DNA of 64,000 nucleotides from Nocardioides agri (GCF_013778305.1 NZ_JACEIC010000002.1:62001-126000), one strand, 5' to 3'. Positions 1 to 10,414 are shown, counted from the first letter of the stretch. Translations and numbers: made by a program. The notes: generated by a model from the sequence alone, not told the origin.

Positions 1-1106
1 CTCGACCGGCCGGCCGTGCTGGTCGGAGACCCGGCCGATGCGCGCCGGGGCGTAGGACATCCGCTCGGCGACGCCGGCCCAGTCGAGCAGGCCGGTGTCG
101 ACCATCGTCTGCTGCACGATCGACAGCGCGGTCTCGAGGCCGAGCATGCCGAAGGCGGCGGCCGCCCACTCGCAGTCCTTGTCCTCGTGCGGGTGCGGCG
201 CGTGGTCGGTGGCGACGATGTCAATGGTCCCGTCGGCCAGGCCCGCCTTGACCGCCTCGACGTCCGCGGCTGAGCGCAGCGGCGGGTTGACCTTGTAGAT
301 CGGGTCGTACGTCGCCGCCAGCTCGTCGGTGAGCAGCAGGTGGTGCGGGCAGGCCTCGGCGGTGACGTCGACCCCCTTGGCCTTCGCCCACCGCACGATG
401 TCGACCGAGCCGGCGGTGGAGAGGTGGCAGACGTGCAGGCGGGAGCCGACGTGCTGGGCCAGCAGGACGTCGCGGGCGATGATCGCCTCCTCGGCGACCG
501 CCGGCCAGCCGGCCAGCCCCAGGCGGCCGGAGAGCTCGCCCTCGTTCATCTGGGCGCCCTCGGTGAGCCGCGGCTCCTGGGCGTGCTGGGCGACGACGCC
601 GTCGAACGCCTTGACGTACTCCAGCGCCCGGCGCATCAGCACCGCGTCGCTCACGCACTTGCCGTCGTCGGAGAAGACCCGCACCCGGGCGGCCGAGTCG
701 GCCATCGCGCCGAGCTCGGCGAGCCGCTCGCCCTCGAGCCCGACGGTGACCGCACCGACCGGGTAGACGTCGCAGTAGCCCGCCTCGCGGCCGAGCCGCC
801 AGACCTGCTCGACGACGCCGGCGGTGTCGGCGACCGGCTCGGTGTTGGCCATCGCGTGCACGGCGGTGAAGCCGCCCAGCGCCGCGGCCCGGGTGCCGGT
901 CTCGACGGTCTCGGCGTCCTCGCGGCCCGGTTCGCGCAGGTGGGTGTGCAGGTCGACCAGGCCGGGCAGCGCGATCAGCCCGGTGGCGTCGATCGTCTCG
1001 GCGTCGGCCGGAGCGTCCGCGGCGTCGGCGACCACGCCGTCGCGGAGCAGCAGGTCGGTCGGCTCGCCGCCGAGGACCGAGACGTTCTTGATCAGGTAGG
1101 TGGTGC

Positions 1107-1110
<4 letters not shown>
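1..1110 (-). CDS. pyrC: Dihydroorotase, C-terminus cut by window edge
   Basis: Dihydroorotase makes dihydroorotate from carbamoyl-aspartate, the third step of UMP synthesis, in the cytoplasm. The 370 visible codons begin with a GTG at 1110 and remain open to base 1; family members are about 430 residues, so roughly 60 are missing. The metal-binding DLHTHLR motif is at residues 53-59 (His55 and His57), typical of the amidohydrolase fold. The GTG overlaps the pyrB stop as GTGA, fixing the start and indicating translational coupling. It is the third gene of pyrR-pyrB-pyrC, under the PyrR leader upstream. Frame and motif make the call secure. Confidence 0.95.
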
Positions 1111-2660
<1,550 letters not shown>

Positions 2661-2679
2661 ATGTCGATCGGGTGTCACC

Positions 2680-3282
2680 CTACCCCGGCTCCACCTCGTC
2701 GGCCCACGCGGCGTGCTCCCTGTTCGCCCAGTGGACGGCGACCCGCCCCGACCACATGCCGCGCAGCGCCTCGCCGTCGCGCAACGCGTAGGCGAGGTGG
2801 CCGAGCACCAGCAGCCCGAGCGCGAGCGCGGTCCAGTCGTGCACCAGGGTGGCGCCCGTGCGCCAGGAGAGCCGGACCAGCCCGGTGAACCACATGACGG
2901 TCCCGGTGCCGAGCAGCACCAGGGTCGCGCCGGCCGACAGGGAGGCGTTGAGCTTCTGTCCTGCGTTGAACTTCCCGACCCGGATCCGGCCGGAGCGGCG
3001 GTCCTTGCTGCGCAGCCACGCCCAGTCCGCGTCCGTGAAGCGGTTGAGCCGGCGCACGTCGAGCCGGTACGCCGCCGAGAGCGCGCCGAGCAGCATCGGC
3101 ACCGGCAGCGCGAAGCCGCTCCAGACGTGGACGAGGGCGACGGTGTGCCGGTGGCCGACCAGCATCGCCAGCGAGCCGTTGTAGAGCACCAGTGCGGTGA
3201 GGATGCAGGCGGTCATCAGCAGGGCGACCGCCCAGTGGACGGCCCGCTCGGCGGCGCTGAAGCGCGCGACGCGGACGGTCAT
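2680..3282 (-). CDS. Cytochrome b561-type membrane subunit (FdnI/gamma-like)
   Basis: This 200-residue protein has four hydrophobic segments and histidines in or beside them (His16, His44, His46, His52, His148, His162), the layout of di-heme cytochrome b subunits such as the formate dehydrogenase gamma chain. It probably passes electrons between the quinone pool and a partner enzyme. Its ATG at 3282 overlaps the stop of the molybdopterin oxidoreductase gene as ATGA, so the two are coupled and likely work together. The partner is of MsrP type, but this is not an obvious MsrQ. The substrate is unknown. Confidence 0.8.
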   Translation of the reverse strand: MTVRVARFSAAERAVHWAVALLMTACILTALVLYNGSLAMLVGHRHTVALVHVWSGFALPVPMLLGALSAAYRLDVRRLNRFTDADWAWLRSKDRRSGRIRVGKFNAGQKLNASLSAGATLVLLGTGTVMWFTGLVRLSWRTGATLVHDWTALALGLLVLGHLAYALRDGEALRGMWSGRVAVHWANREHAAWADEVEPG

Positions 3283-3986
3283 TCGCCGATGATCCCGTCG
3301 AGCGGGTAGCCCCGGTCCTCCCAGTAGCCCGGGATGGTGCGGTCGGTCAGCTCGATCTCGGAGAGCCACTTGGTGCTCTTGTAGCCGTACATCGGCGCCG
3401 CATAGATCCGCACCGGCCCACCGTGGTAGTGCGTGACGGGCTCGCCGTACATCGTCAGCGCGACCAGGACGTCGTCGCGCGCCTGCTCCAGCGTCATGTT
3501 CTCGGTGTAGACGCCGTCGAAGGACCGGAACCTGATCGCGACCGCCTCGGGCGACGGCGACGCCAGGTCCAGCAGGTGCGCGAGCCGCACGCCCGTCCAC
3601 GGCACGTCCTCGACCCGCCAGCCGGTGACGCAGTGGAAGTCCTCGGTGATCGCGGCCTGCGGCAGCGACCGGAGGTCGGCGAGCGTGTACGTCGTGGGGG
3701 TGGCGACGAGCCCGGACACGGCGAGCGAGTACGACGCGGCGTCCACGCTGTCGATCGCGCCCGCGACGGAGTAGTAGCGGAACGTGTTGCCGATCGGGAT
3801 GTACTGCGAGAGGCCCGTCGGGTCGCGCATCTGCACCGGCGCGAGGGCGCGGCTCAGCCCCTGCTGGACCGTGCTCCCGGTCACGACGCCGACGGCGCCG
3901 AGGCCGAGCAGACCCAGCACGACACGGCGCCCGACCGGGGTGCCGTCGAGCTCGGCACTCCGGGGACGCTCGGGCCGTCCGGGCAC
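3279..3986 (-). CDS. Sulfite-oxidase-fold molybdopterin oxidoreductase, Tat-exported
   Basis: This 235-residue protein belongs to the sulfite oxidase/MsrP superfamily of molybdenum cofactor enzymes. Cys119, in DFHCVTGW, is in the position of the molybdenum ligand, and the C-terminal YGYKSTKW segment is typical of the cofactor-binding fold. The N-terminus holds a twin arginine at 20-21 followed by a hydrophobic stretch to about 37, so Tat export or membrane anchoring is likely. The start is a GTG at 3986. It is coupled to the downstream cytochrome b gene and preceded by a small two-helix membrane protein. MsrP-like repair of methionine sulfoxide or another periplasmic reduction is possible; the substrate is not visible. 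Confidence 0.85.
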   Translation of the reverse strand: MPGRPERPRSAELDGTPVGRRVVLGLLGLGAVGVVTGSTVQQGLSRALAPVQMRDPTGLSQYIPIGNTFRYYSVAGAIDSVDAASYSLAVSGLVATPTTYTLADLRSLPQAAITEDFHCVTGWRVEDVPWTGVRLAHLLDLASPSPEAVAIRFRSFDGVYTENMTLEQARDDVLVALTMYGEPVTHYHGGPVRIYAAPMYGYKSTKWLSEIELTDRTIPGYWEDRGYPLDGIIGE

Positions 3987-3990
3987 CGCC

Positions 3991-4182
3991 TCACGGCCTC
4001 CGGCCGCGGACGCCGACCACCGCCAGCGCGAGGCCGACGAGCACGGTGATCGGGCCGATGATCGACCAGGTGGTCGTGCCGCTCATCGAGCTGCCCTCGA
4101 GGACGTCGAAGCCCTGGAGCGTCCAGACGACCCCGGCCGCCACGAGCACCACCCCGACCACGACCCACAACGGCTTCGCCAT
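3991..4182 (-). CDS. Small two-helix membrane protein
   Basis: This predicted 63-residue protein has two hydrophobic segments, about residues 5-22 and 38-56, and a short Arg-rich end (VGVRGRRP). I prefer the ATG at 4182, with a weak TGGAG four bases upstream, over a TTG four codons earlier. It ends 4 bases before the molybdopterin oxidoreductase gene and may be part of the same transcript. I do not recognise a family. A role in the membrane redox module is only an inference from position. Confidence 0.6.
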   Translation of the reverse strand: MAKPLWVVVGVVLVAAGVVWTLQGFDVLEGSSMSGTTTWSIIGPITVLVGLALAVVGVRGRRP

Positions 4183-4235
4183 GGCTCCACTCAACCACCT
4201 CGGTGGTCAGCGGCCCCGGACATCCGCCGGGCCGA

Positions 4236-5246
4236 CTACTCCAGGTCGATCAGCACCTTGCCGACCGCGCCCTGCTCGACCGCGTCGTGGGCGGCCGCCG
4301 TCTGGTCGAGGGGGTAGTGGTGCAGCGGCAGCCCCGCGTCCTCGCCCACCCGGAGCGCGCCCGCGGCGACGGCGGCGGTCACGTCTTCGACGGCGGCCCG
4401 GACCAGCGCGTCGTCGAGCGTGTAGAGGATGAGGAACTGGAAGCGGAGGTTCTTCCCGAACGCCGCGCGCAGCGGCATCGTCATCTCGTCGCCACCGTTG
4501 TTGGCGTAGATGCTGACCAGCCCGTGCACCTTCACGACCTCGAGGTCGATGCCGATGTTCTGGGCCGGCGCGACCTCGACGGCGATGTCCACGCCCTCGG
4601 GGGCGATCGAGCGCACCGCCTCGACGACGTCCGCCGCTCGGTAGTCGACCGTGTGGTGCGCGCCGGCCGCGGTCGCGAGCGCCGCCTTCTCCTCGCTGCT
4701 GACGGTCGCGACCACCGTCGCGCCCGCCCACCGGGCGAGCTGGATGGCGGCGTTGCCCACCGCCCCCGCCCCGCCGGCGACCAGCACGGTGCGACCGTCG
4801 AGAGCGCCGGGCCCGAGGCGGTCCGGACCGGCCTCGCTCGCGGTCAGCGCGCGGTGCGCCGTGACCGCAGGGACACCGAGGCTCGCGCCGAGGTCGAAGT
4901 CGGCGTTGTCGGGCAGCGGGACGACGTGGCTCGCGGGCTGCACGGTGTGCTCGGCGGCGGTGCCGTGGGCCACGCCGTGCTGGCCGAGCACGAGCCAGAC
5001 GCGGTCACCGACCCGCAGGCCGTCGACGCCCGGACCGACAGCGTCGACGTAGCCCGCGCCGTCGTGGCCGGGCGTCACCTCCTCGAAGCCGCGCATCATG
5101 CCGGCCCGGAACTTCCAGTCCGTGGGGTTCACGCCCGCGCGGACCAGCCGCACCCGCACCTCGCCGGGCCCGGGTTCGGGCAGGTCACGGTCGACGACCT
5201 GCAGGACGGACGACGGACCGGGCTCGCGGTAGACGACGGCGCGCAT
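4236..5246 (-). CDS. Zinc-independent quinone oxidoreductase / medium-chain reductase
   Basis: This 336-residue protein is a medium-chain dehydrogenase/reductase of the quinone oxidoreductase (Qor) type. It starts MRAVVYREPGPSSVL, has the GHDGAGYVDAVGPGVDG segment near residue 70 and the NADPH-binding VLVAGGAGAVGNAAIQLARWAG around residues 155-176. The catalytic zinc Cys and structural Cys cluster of alcohol dehydrogenases are absent. It probably uses NADPH to reduce quinones or enones. The ATG at 5246 lies 14 bases after the stop of the ParA-like gene, so it may be cotranscribed, though no functional link is evident. Confidence 0.88.
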   Translation of the reverse strand: MRAVVYREPGPSSVLQVVDRDLPEPGPGEVRVRLVRAGVNPTDWKFRAGMMRGFEEVTPGHDGAGYVDAVGPGVDGLRVGDRVWLVLGQHGVAHGTAAEHTVQPASHVVPLPDNADFDLGASLGVPAVTAHRALTASEAGPDRLGPGALDGRTVLVAGGAGAVGNAAIQLARWAGATVVATVSSEEKAALATAAGAHHTVDYRAADVVEAVRSIAPEGVDIAVEVAPAQNIGIDLEVVKVHGLVSIYANNGGDEMTMPLRAAFGKNLRFQFLILYTLDDALVRAAVEDVTAAVAAGALRVGEDAGLPLHHYPLDQTAAAHDAVEQGAVGKVLIDLE

Positions 5247-5260
5247 GTCGACCAGAAGTC

Positions 5261-6637
5261 CTACAGGCCCTCCGCCATTCCCGCGCACGCCCGGAGCCAC
5301 TGCATCCGGGTGTGCTGGGACAGCTGGTTGTAGGGCACGACCGACCCCGCGACGAGCGCCGGGTCGTAGGGGACGCGGTAGACCCCGCGGGTGCGCTGCT
5401 CGTAGACGTCGACCAGGTCGGCGGCGAGCTTGGTGTCGACGGTGGCGGAGGGGTCGGAGAGCACGGTGACCGTCTTGTGCTTGAGGTCCTGGTAGCCGGC
5501 GTCCTGCAGCGCGTCGAGCATCCAGAGGCCGCTGTAGCCGGTGTCCTCGCGGATCGTGGAGGTGACGACCAGCAGGTCGGCGGCGCCCGCAGCGGCGAGC
5601 CAGTTCTCGGCCCGCATGTTGTTGCCGGTGTCGATGAGGATGATCCGGTAGAAGCGCTCGAGCAGCTTGTGGATCGCGTCGAAGTCCGACGCGCGGATGG
5701 TGCCGGTGACGTCCGGGCGCTCGTCGGAGGCGAGCACGTCGAAGTGGGCGTCGCCCTGGGAGCGCACGAACGCGCCGAGGTCGCCGATGCGGGACTGGTA
5801 GACGTCGGTGAAGCGCTCGAGGTCCTCGAGCAGCTCGCGGGTGGTGTTGCGGTGGCTGCCGCGGGTGCCGCGGATGCCGAGCGTGCCGCGGGTCTCGTTG
5901 TTGTCCCAGGCCACCACGCCGCCGCCCCGGACCGTGCCGAAGGTGTAGCCGGCGGCGAGCACGCCGGTCGTCTTGGCCGCGCCGCCCTTGGGGTTGATGA
6001 ACGCGATCGTGCGGGGGCCGTCGAAGTCTCGCTGGATCGCGCGCCGGTCGTCCTCGTAGGCGCGCTCGTCGGGACCCATCTGCGGGGAGATCAGGCCACC
6101 GCTCCACCGGCGGACCTTGCCGCGCCAGCCCCAGGTCGCGGGTCCGTGCTGCTGGTCGGCGTCGCGCCGGTCGAGGAAGTCGGTGGCGCTCATGAAGCGC
6201 TTGAGGTCGGCCGGGTCGGCCGCGGGCTCGGCCGCCTGAGGAGGGGCGGCAGGCGGACCCGCCGGAGCCGCCGCCGGAGCCGCCGTCGGGGGCGCGGCGG
6301 GCGGCGCTGCCGGGGGCGGCGTGCTCGGGGTGAACGACGGGGGTGGCGAGGTGGGCATCGGCGCCGCGGGCGCGGGCGAGTCGGCGGCGACGGGCGCCGG
6401 CGGGTCGAACGGGCCGGTCAGCGGGCCGCTCAACGGGCCAGTCAACGGGCCAGTCAGCGGGTCGTTCAGGGGGTCGCCCAGGGGGTCGCCGTAGCTCGCC
6501 TGATCGCGGCCGCCTGCGGTGCCCGTGCGGGCCTCGCGACGCGCGGCGTACGCCGCGAAGTCCTCAGGCGTGTAGAGCCGGTCGCTGGTGTCCTCGTCAG
6601 GACGCGCGCCCCCGGAACCCCGAGCTTCCTGCGACAT
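5261..6637 (-). CDS. ParA/MinD-like ATPase with proline-rich N-terminus
   Basis: This 458-residue protein has a disordered N-terminal half and a C-terminal P-loop ATPase domain. Residues 50-77 repeat a four-residue G/D-P-L unit (GDPLGDPLNDPL, then GPLT/GPLS), followed by a Pro/Ala-rich stretch to about 145. The deviant Walker A NPKGGAAKTT is at 215-224, and IILIDTGNN near 325 is the Walker B region. The layout resembles mycobacterial EspI and related MinD-like ATPases linked to type VII secretion or cell poles. No ESX genes lie nearby, so that role is unsupported here. Start is ATG 6637 preceded by GGGGGA. Confidence 0.82.
   Translation of the reverse strand: MSQEARGSGGARPDEDTSDRLYTPEDFAAYAARREARTGTAGGRDQASYGDPLGDPLNDPLTGPLTGPLSGPLTGPFDPPAPVAADSPAPAAPMPTSPPPSFTPSTPPPAAPPAAPPTAAPAAAPAGPPAAPPQAAEPAADPADLKRFMSATDFLDRRDADQQHGPATWGWRGKVRRWSGGLISPQMGPDERAYEDDRRAIQRDFDGPRTIAFINPKGGAAKTTGVLAAGYTFGTVRGGGVVAWDNNETRGTLGIRGTRGSHRNTTRELLEDLERFTDVYQSRIGDLGAFVRSQGDAHFDVLASDERPDVTGTIRASDFDAIHKLLERFYRIILIDTGNNMRAENWLAAAGAADLLVVTSTIREDTGYSGLWMLDALQDAGYQDLKHKTVTVLSDPSATVDTKLAADLVDVYEQRTRGVYRVPYDPALVAGSVVPYNQLSQHTRMQWLRACAGMAEGL
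6413..6492. repeat. Coding tandem repeat (GPLT units) in the ParA-like gene
   Basis: About six imperfect 12-bp units of the type GGGCCGGTCAGC / GGGTCGTTCAGG run in tandem. They encode the alternating G-P-L-T/S/N and D-P-L-G/N tetrapeptides near the N-terminus of the ATPase. Such repeats can change length by slippage; the frame is kept because the unit is a multiple of three. Confidence 0.75.
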
Positions 6638-6743
6638 CGTGTGTCCCCCTTCGACAGCAGGACCGTCCTGCTAGGGAGGTACTTCCCCGATTCGGTCCTG
6701 TCACACACGCCCCAGACGCTGTTTTCGGCTGCCATCATGAGCC
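6638..6743. promoter_or_regulatory. Divergent intergenic region with short inverted repeat
   Basis: This 106-bp gap lies between the divergent ParA-like and PLP-lipoprotein genes and should hold both promoters. An inverted repeat AGCAGGA-CCG-TCCTGCT lies at 6656-6672, about 20 bases before the ParA-like start. A GTGTGT near 6640 and ACACAC near 6703 face each other. I could not pick -35/-10 boxes with confidence, and an operator role for the repeat is only a guess. Confidence 0.35.
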
Positions 6744-8018
6744 ATGCCGCTCTCGACTCGCCGAGCGCTCCTCGGCGCCGGTCTCGCCGGTGGCGCCGCG
6801 CTCGTCGTCGGCTGCGACGACGACGCCGAGCCCCCGGGTCCGGCGGTCGCGACCGCTGCGCCGTCCGCCCCGCCGGCCGAGCTCACGGTCCCCGACTTCG
6901 ACCCGGGCGACTGGGCGTCCGTGCGCGCCCAGTTCCCGCTCGACCCGGACGCGGCGCAGTTCGCGGCGTTCGTGCTCTCCCCGCACACCGCGCAGGTCGA
7001 CGCCGCCGTCTCCTTCCACCGCGCGCAGCTGGGCTGGGACACCGAGCAGGCGCTGCTCGACGGCATCGAGCTCGAGGACGCCGTCCGCGCGGCCGCGGCG
7101 GCGTACGCCGGAGGCGCGGCGGGCGAGTACGCGCTCACCGACAGCACCACCATGGGGCTCGGCATCGTCTACGGCGGCCTCGCCCTGACCGCGCGCGACG
7201 AGGTGCTCTCGACCACCCACGACTTCTTCTCGACCGAGGACGCGCTGCGGCTGCTGACGCTGCGCACCGGCGCGCGGGTGCGTCGGGTCAGCCTCTACGA
7301 CGACCCGGCCGCCGCCACCGTCGACGAGATGGTCGACCGGCTGGTGCGCGGGCTGACGCCGCGCACCCGGGTCGTCGCGATCACCTGGGTGCACTCCAGC
7401 ACCGGCGTGCGCACCCCGGTGCGCGAGATCGCCGACGCGCTCCCGGACGGCGTGCTGCTGTGCGTCGACGGCGTGCACGGGTTCGCGGCCGTCGACGTCG
7501 ACCTCCCGGACCTGGGCTGCGACTTCCTCTCCGCCGGCACCCACAAGTGGCTCTTCGGCCCGCGGGGCACCGGCATCGTCTGGGGCCGCAACTGGGGGCC
7601 GCTGACCGAGATCATCCCGTCGTTCACGCCGCAGGGCCCGGCCGGCCGGCTGACACCGGGTGGCTACCACTCCTTCGAGCACCGCTGGGCGCTGGCCGAG
7701 GGCTTCGCGTTCCAGCAGCGGATCGGCCGGGCGGCCGTGGTGGAGCGCACGGTCGAGCAGGCCACGCGGCTCAAGGAGGGGCTGGCCGGCAGCGGCGTCA
7801 CCGTCGTCACTCCCCTGGACCCCGCGGTCTCGGCCGGGATCGTGTGCCTCGACGTCCCCGGCACGCCGCCCGGCAACGCGGTGCTGGAGCTGCGCGAGCA
7901 CGGCGTCGTGGCGAGCGCGACGCCGTACGCCACGTCCTACCTGCGGCTCGGCCCGAGCATCGTGACCAGCCCCGACGAGGTCGACGCGGCGGTGGCGGCG
8001 GTCTCAGGACTCGTCTGA
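6744..8018 (+). CDS. Exported lipoprotein of the class V aminotransferase / cysteine desulfurase fold
   Basis: This 424-residue PLP-dependent enzyme looks exported. The N-terminus has a twin arginine (TRRALLG, residues 5-11), a hydrophobic stretch and a lipobox VVGC with the lipidated Cys at 24. The class V signature SAGTHKWLFGPRGTG contains the Schiff-base Lys268, and the PLP-contacting VDGVHGF precedes it. Related enzymes include isopenicillin N epimerases and cysteine desulfurases; no active-site Cys loop for desulfuration is evident. Tat export fits an enzyme folded with its cofactor. The last 15 bp overlap the convergent oxidoreductase gene. The substrate is unknown. Confidence 0.82.
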   Translation: MPLSTRRALLGAGLAGGAALVVGCDDDAEPPGPAVATAAPSAPPAELTVPDFDPGDWASVRAQFPLDPDAAQFAAFVLSPHTAQVDAAVSFHRAQLGWDTEQALLDGIELEDAVRAAAAAYAGGAAGEYALTDSTTMGLGIVYGGLALTARDEVLSTTHDFFSTEDALRLLTLRTGARVRRVSLYDDPAAATVDEMVDRLVRGLTPRTRVVAITWVHSSTGVRTPVREIADALPDGVLLCVDGVHGFAAVDVDLPDLGCDFLSAGTHKWLFGPRGTGIVWGRNWGPLTEIIPSFTPQGPAGRLTPGGYHSFEHRWALAEGFAFQQRIGRAAVVERTVEQATRLKEGLAGSGVTVVTPLDPAVSAGIVCLDVPGTPPGNAVLELREHGVVASATPYATSYLRLGPSIVTSPDEVDAAVAAVSGLV

Positions 8019-9389
8019 CAGGTCCGCGAGGGCGGTCTCGATCGCGCGGTGGAAGGTCGGGTACGCGTAGATCATCGTGCGCAGGGTGGCGACCGGCACC
8101 GCGGCATGGACCGCGACGGCCAGGAAGCCGAGGATCTCGCCGCCCGCCGGACCCACCGCGGTGGCACCAACGAGGACACCGCGGTCGGCGTCCTCGACCA
8201 CCTTGATCAGGCCGTGGGCGCCGGCCCCGTGGGTGAAGCCCCGCGAGGACTGCGCGAGGTCGGCCTGCCCGGTGCGCACGGTCAGCCCGGCGTCCCTGGC
8301 CTGCCGCTCGGTGAGGCCGACGCCGCCGACCTCGGGGTCGGTGAACGTCACGTGCGGGACGGCGTGGTAGGTCGCCGACTCGCCGCCCTGGTCGAGGATG
8401 TCGCGCAGCGCGACCGCCTGCTGGTACATCGAGACGTGCGTGAACGCGCCGTGCCCCGTCACGTCGCCGATCGCCCAGAGGCCGTCGCCGGCGCGCAGCC
8501 ACTCGTCGACCTGGAGCGAGCGCGCCGTGGGGTCGAGGCCGACGGTCTCGAGGCCGAGGTCGTCCAAGTTGGGCGTCCGACCGGCGGCCACCAGCACCTT
8601 GTCGGCGCGCAGCTGCTCGCCGGAGTCGAGGTCGAGGGCGAACGCGCCGTCGGCGTACGCCGCACGCTCGAGCTCGACGCCGGTCAGGACGCGGATGCCC
8701 TCCTCGGCGAAGACCCGCGCGAGCAGCTCACCGGCCTCCGGCTCGTTGGCCGGAAGCAGTCGCGGACCGTGCTGCACGACGGTCACCCGCACCCCGAACC
8801 GCGCGAAGACCTGCGCCAGCTCGCAGCCGATCGGCCCGCCGCCGACCACGACCAGCGCCCCGGGCAGCTCGGTGAGCCGGACCGCGTCGCGGTTGGTCCA
8901 GTACGGCGTGTCCGCGAGGCCCTCCACCGGCGGCAGCGCGGGCCGGGTGCCGGGGTTGACCACGACGCCGCGGCGGGCGGCGTAGGTGACGACCTCGCCG
9001 TCGGCGGTCTCGACCGCCACCTGCCTGGGGCCGGAGAGCCGGCCGGTGCCGTGGTGCACGGTCGCCCCGGCATCGGTCAGCCGGTCGACGGCGATGGTGT
9101 CGTCCCAGTGGGTCGTGGCGTCCTCGTCGAGGCGGCGCGCGACCGTCGACCACGCGGGGCTGATCGTCGCCTCGCCAGCGACGGCCGCTGCGCGGCGCAC
9201 CTCGGCCACCAGGTCGCTGCCGCGCACCATCATCTTGGTGGGGATGCAGCCGTAGTAGGGGCACTCGCCACCCACCAGGTGCTTGTCGACCGCGACGACC
9301 TCGAGCCCGGCCTTGGCCGCGCCCGTCGCGAGCGCCTCACCGCCCGGGCCGGTGCCGATGACGACCAGGTCCACCTCGTGCTGAGTCAT
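8004..9389 (-). CDS. Pyridine nucleotide-disulfide oxidoreductase (mercuric/dihydrolipoyl reductase type)
   Basis: This 461-residue flavoprotein has the FAD-binding GTGPGGEALATGAAKAG at residues 12-28 and the redox-active CPYYGC disulfide (Cys43 and Cys48). A second dinucleotide fold, VVVGGGPIGCELA, appears near residue 175, and a C-terminal dimerisation domain has ATYHAVPHVTFTDPEVGGVG. It probably moves electrons between NAD(P)H and a disulfide or quinone. The usual C-terminal His-Glu pair of lipoamide dehydrogenase appears as TFHRAIE, so dithiol chemistry is plausible. It has no lipoate enzyme complex beside it. Its 3' end overlaps the convergent PLP-lipoprotein gene by 15 bp. Confidence 0.88.
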   Translation of the reverse strand: MTQHEVDLVVIGTGPGGEALATGAAKAGLEVVAVDKHLVGGECPYYGCIPTKMMVRGSDLVAEVRRAAAVAGEATISPAWSTVARRLDEDATTHWDDTIAVDRLTDAGATVHHGTGRLSGPRQVAVETADGEVVTYAARRGVVVNPGTRPALPPVEGLADTPYWTNRDAVRLTELPGALVVVGGGPIGCELAQVFARFGVRVTVVQHGPRLLPANEPEAGELLARVFAEEGIRVLTGVELERAAYADGAFALDLDSGEQLRADKVLVAAGRTPNLDDLGLETVGLDPTARSLQVDEWLRAGDGLWAIGDVTGHGAFTHVSMYQQAVALRDILDQGGESATYHAVPHVTFTDPEVGGVGLTERQARDAGLTVRTGQADLAQSSRGFTHGAGAHGLIKVVEDADRGVLVGATAVGPAGGEILGFLAVAVHAAVPVATLRTMIYAYPTFHRAIETALADLSDES

Positions 9390-9405
9390 GGACCCAGCCT
9401 AGGAG

Positions 9406-9813
9406 TCAGACCAGCGTCGCCTTGTTGCGCAGCACCGCGCCGAGCACGCCGTTGACGAACTGGGGCGACTCGTCGGTCGACAGCTCGGTCACGAGCGCCA
9501 TGGCCTCGCTGATCGCGACGGCGTCGGGGACGTCGTCGGTCCAGAGCAGCTCCCAGACGCCGAGCCGCAGCACGTTGCGGTCAACGGCGGGCATCCGCTG
9601 CAGGGTCCAGCCCTCGGCGTACGACGACAGCACCTCGTCGATGCGGGCACGGTGCTCCTCGACCCCCCGCACCAGCGTGACGGTGTAGTCGTTGGTCGGC
9701 GCCTCGCCCTCGGCGATCGCCCGGTCCAGCGCCTCGGTCGCCGTCTCGCCCCGCAGCTCCGCTGCGAAGAGGACGTCCAGCGCGCGCTTGCGCGCCTTGG
9801 TGCGAGCCGACAT
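9406..9813 (-). CDS. nusB: Transcription antitermination factor NusB
   Basis: NusB pairs with NusE (S10) on boxA RNA to keep rRNA transcription processive. The 135-residue protein begins [22 protein letters not shown], the classic N-terminal signature, and ends with DESPQFVNGVLGAVLRN, the family's last conserved helix. The ATG at 9813 shares one base with the efp stop (TGATG), so it is coupled to efp, a conserved actinobacterial arrangement. In many relatives pyrR follows; here about 6.8 kb of other genes separate them. Confidence 0.96.
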   Translation of the reverse strand: MSARTKARKRALDVLFAAELRGETATEALDRAIAEGEAPTNDYTVTLVRGVEEHRARIDEVLSSYAEGWTLQRMPAVDRNVLRLGVWELLWTDDVPDAVAISEAMALVTELSTDESPQFVNGVLGAVLRNKATLV

Positions 9814-10376
9814 CAGTTCTTGACGCGACCCATGTAGGAGGAATCGCGGGTGTCGACCTTGACCTTCTCGCCCTGGTTGATGAAGAGCGGCACCTGGATC
9901 TCGTGGCCGGTCTCCAGGGTGGCCGGCTTGGTGCGCCCGGTCGCGGAGTCGCCGGCCAGGCCGGGCTCGGTGAAGGTGATCTCGAGCTCGACCGACGCAG
10001 GGAGCTCGATGAAGAGCACGCGGCCCTCGTTGGTGGCGACGACAGCCTCCTGGTTCTCCAGGAGGAAGTTCGCGGCGTTGCCGACGATCTCGGGGCTGAT
10101 CTCGATCTGCTCGTAGTCCGTCACGTCCATGAAGACGTAGGAGCTGCCGTCGTTGTAGAGGTACTGCATCGAGCGGCGGTCGACCGTCGCGGTCTCGACC
10201 TTGGTGCCGGCGTTGAAGGTCTTGTCGACGGTCTTGTTGGACTCGACGTTCTTGAGCTTGGTGCGCACGAAGGCGGGGCCCTTGCCCGGCTTCACGTGCT
10301 GGAACTCCACGACGGCCCAGAGCTGACCGTCGATGTTGAGGACCATGCCGTTCTTGAGGTCGTTCGTCGTTGCCAT
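9813..10376 (-). CDS. efp: Translation elongation factor P
   Basis: EF-P binds ribosomes stalled on polyproline and helps form the peptide bond. At 187 residues it has the usual three-domain length. The loop KPGKGPAF places Lys32 at the tip, where other bacteria carry a modification; no modification gene (epmA/epmB or earP type) is seen in the window. The C-terminal [16 protein letters not shown] is the family signature. The start is ATG 10376, after a 103-bp gap that should hold its promoter, and nusB follows with a 1-bp overlap. Several proline-rich proteins here (ParA-like, SecD insert) are plausible clients. Confidence 0.97.
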   Translation of the reverse strand: MATTNDLKNGMVLNIDGQLWAVVEFQHVKPGKGPAFVRTKLKNVESNKTVDKTFNAGTKVETATVDRRSMQYLYNDGSSYVFMDVTDYEQIEISPEIVGNAANFLLENQEAVVATNEGRVLFIELPASVELEITFTEPGLAGDSATGRTKPATLETGHEIQVPLFINQGEKVKVDTRDSSYMGRVKN

Positions 10377-10414
10377 GCGCGCGTGTCAGCCTTCGTACGT
10401 CGGGAGCGTCTGGG

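Noticed and set aside
5312..8206. A plus-strand frame across the ParA-like gene and into the PLP-lipoprotein
   Set aside because: It covers two well-supported genes in the wrong frames; the last part is an out-of-frame reading of the lipoprotein gene.
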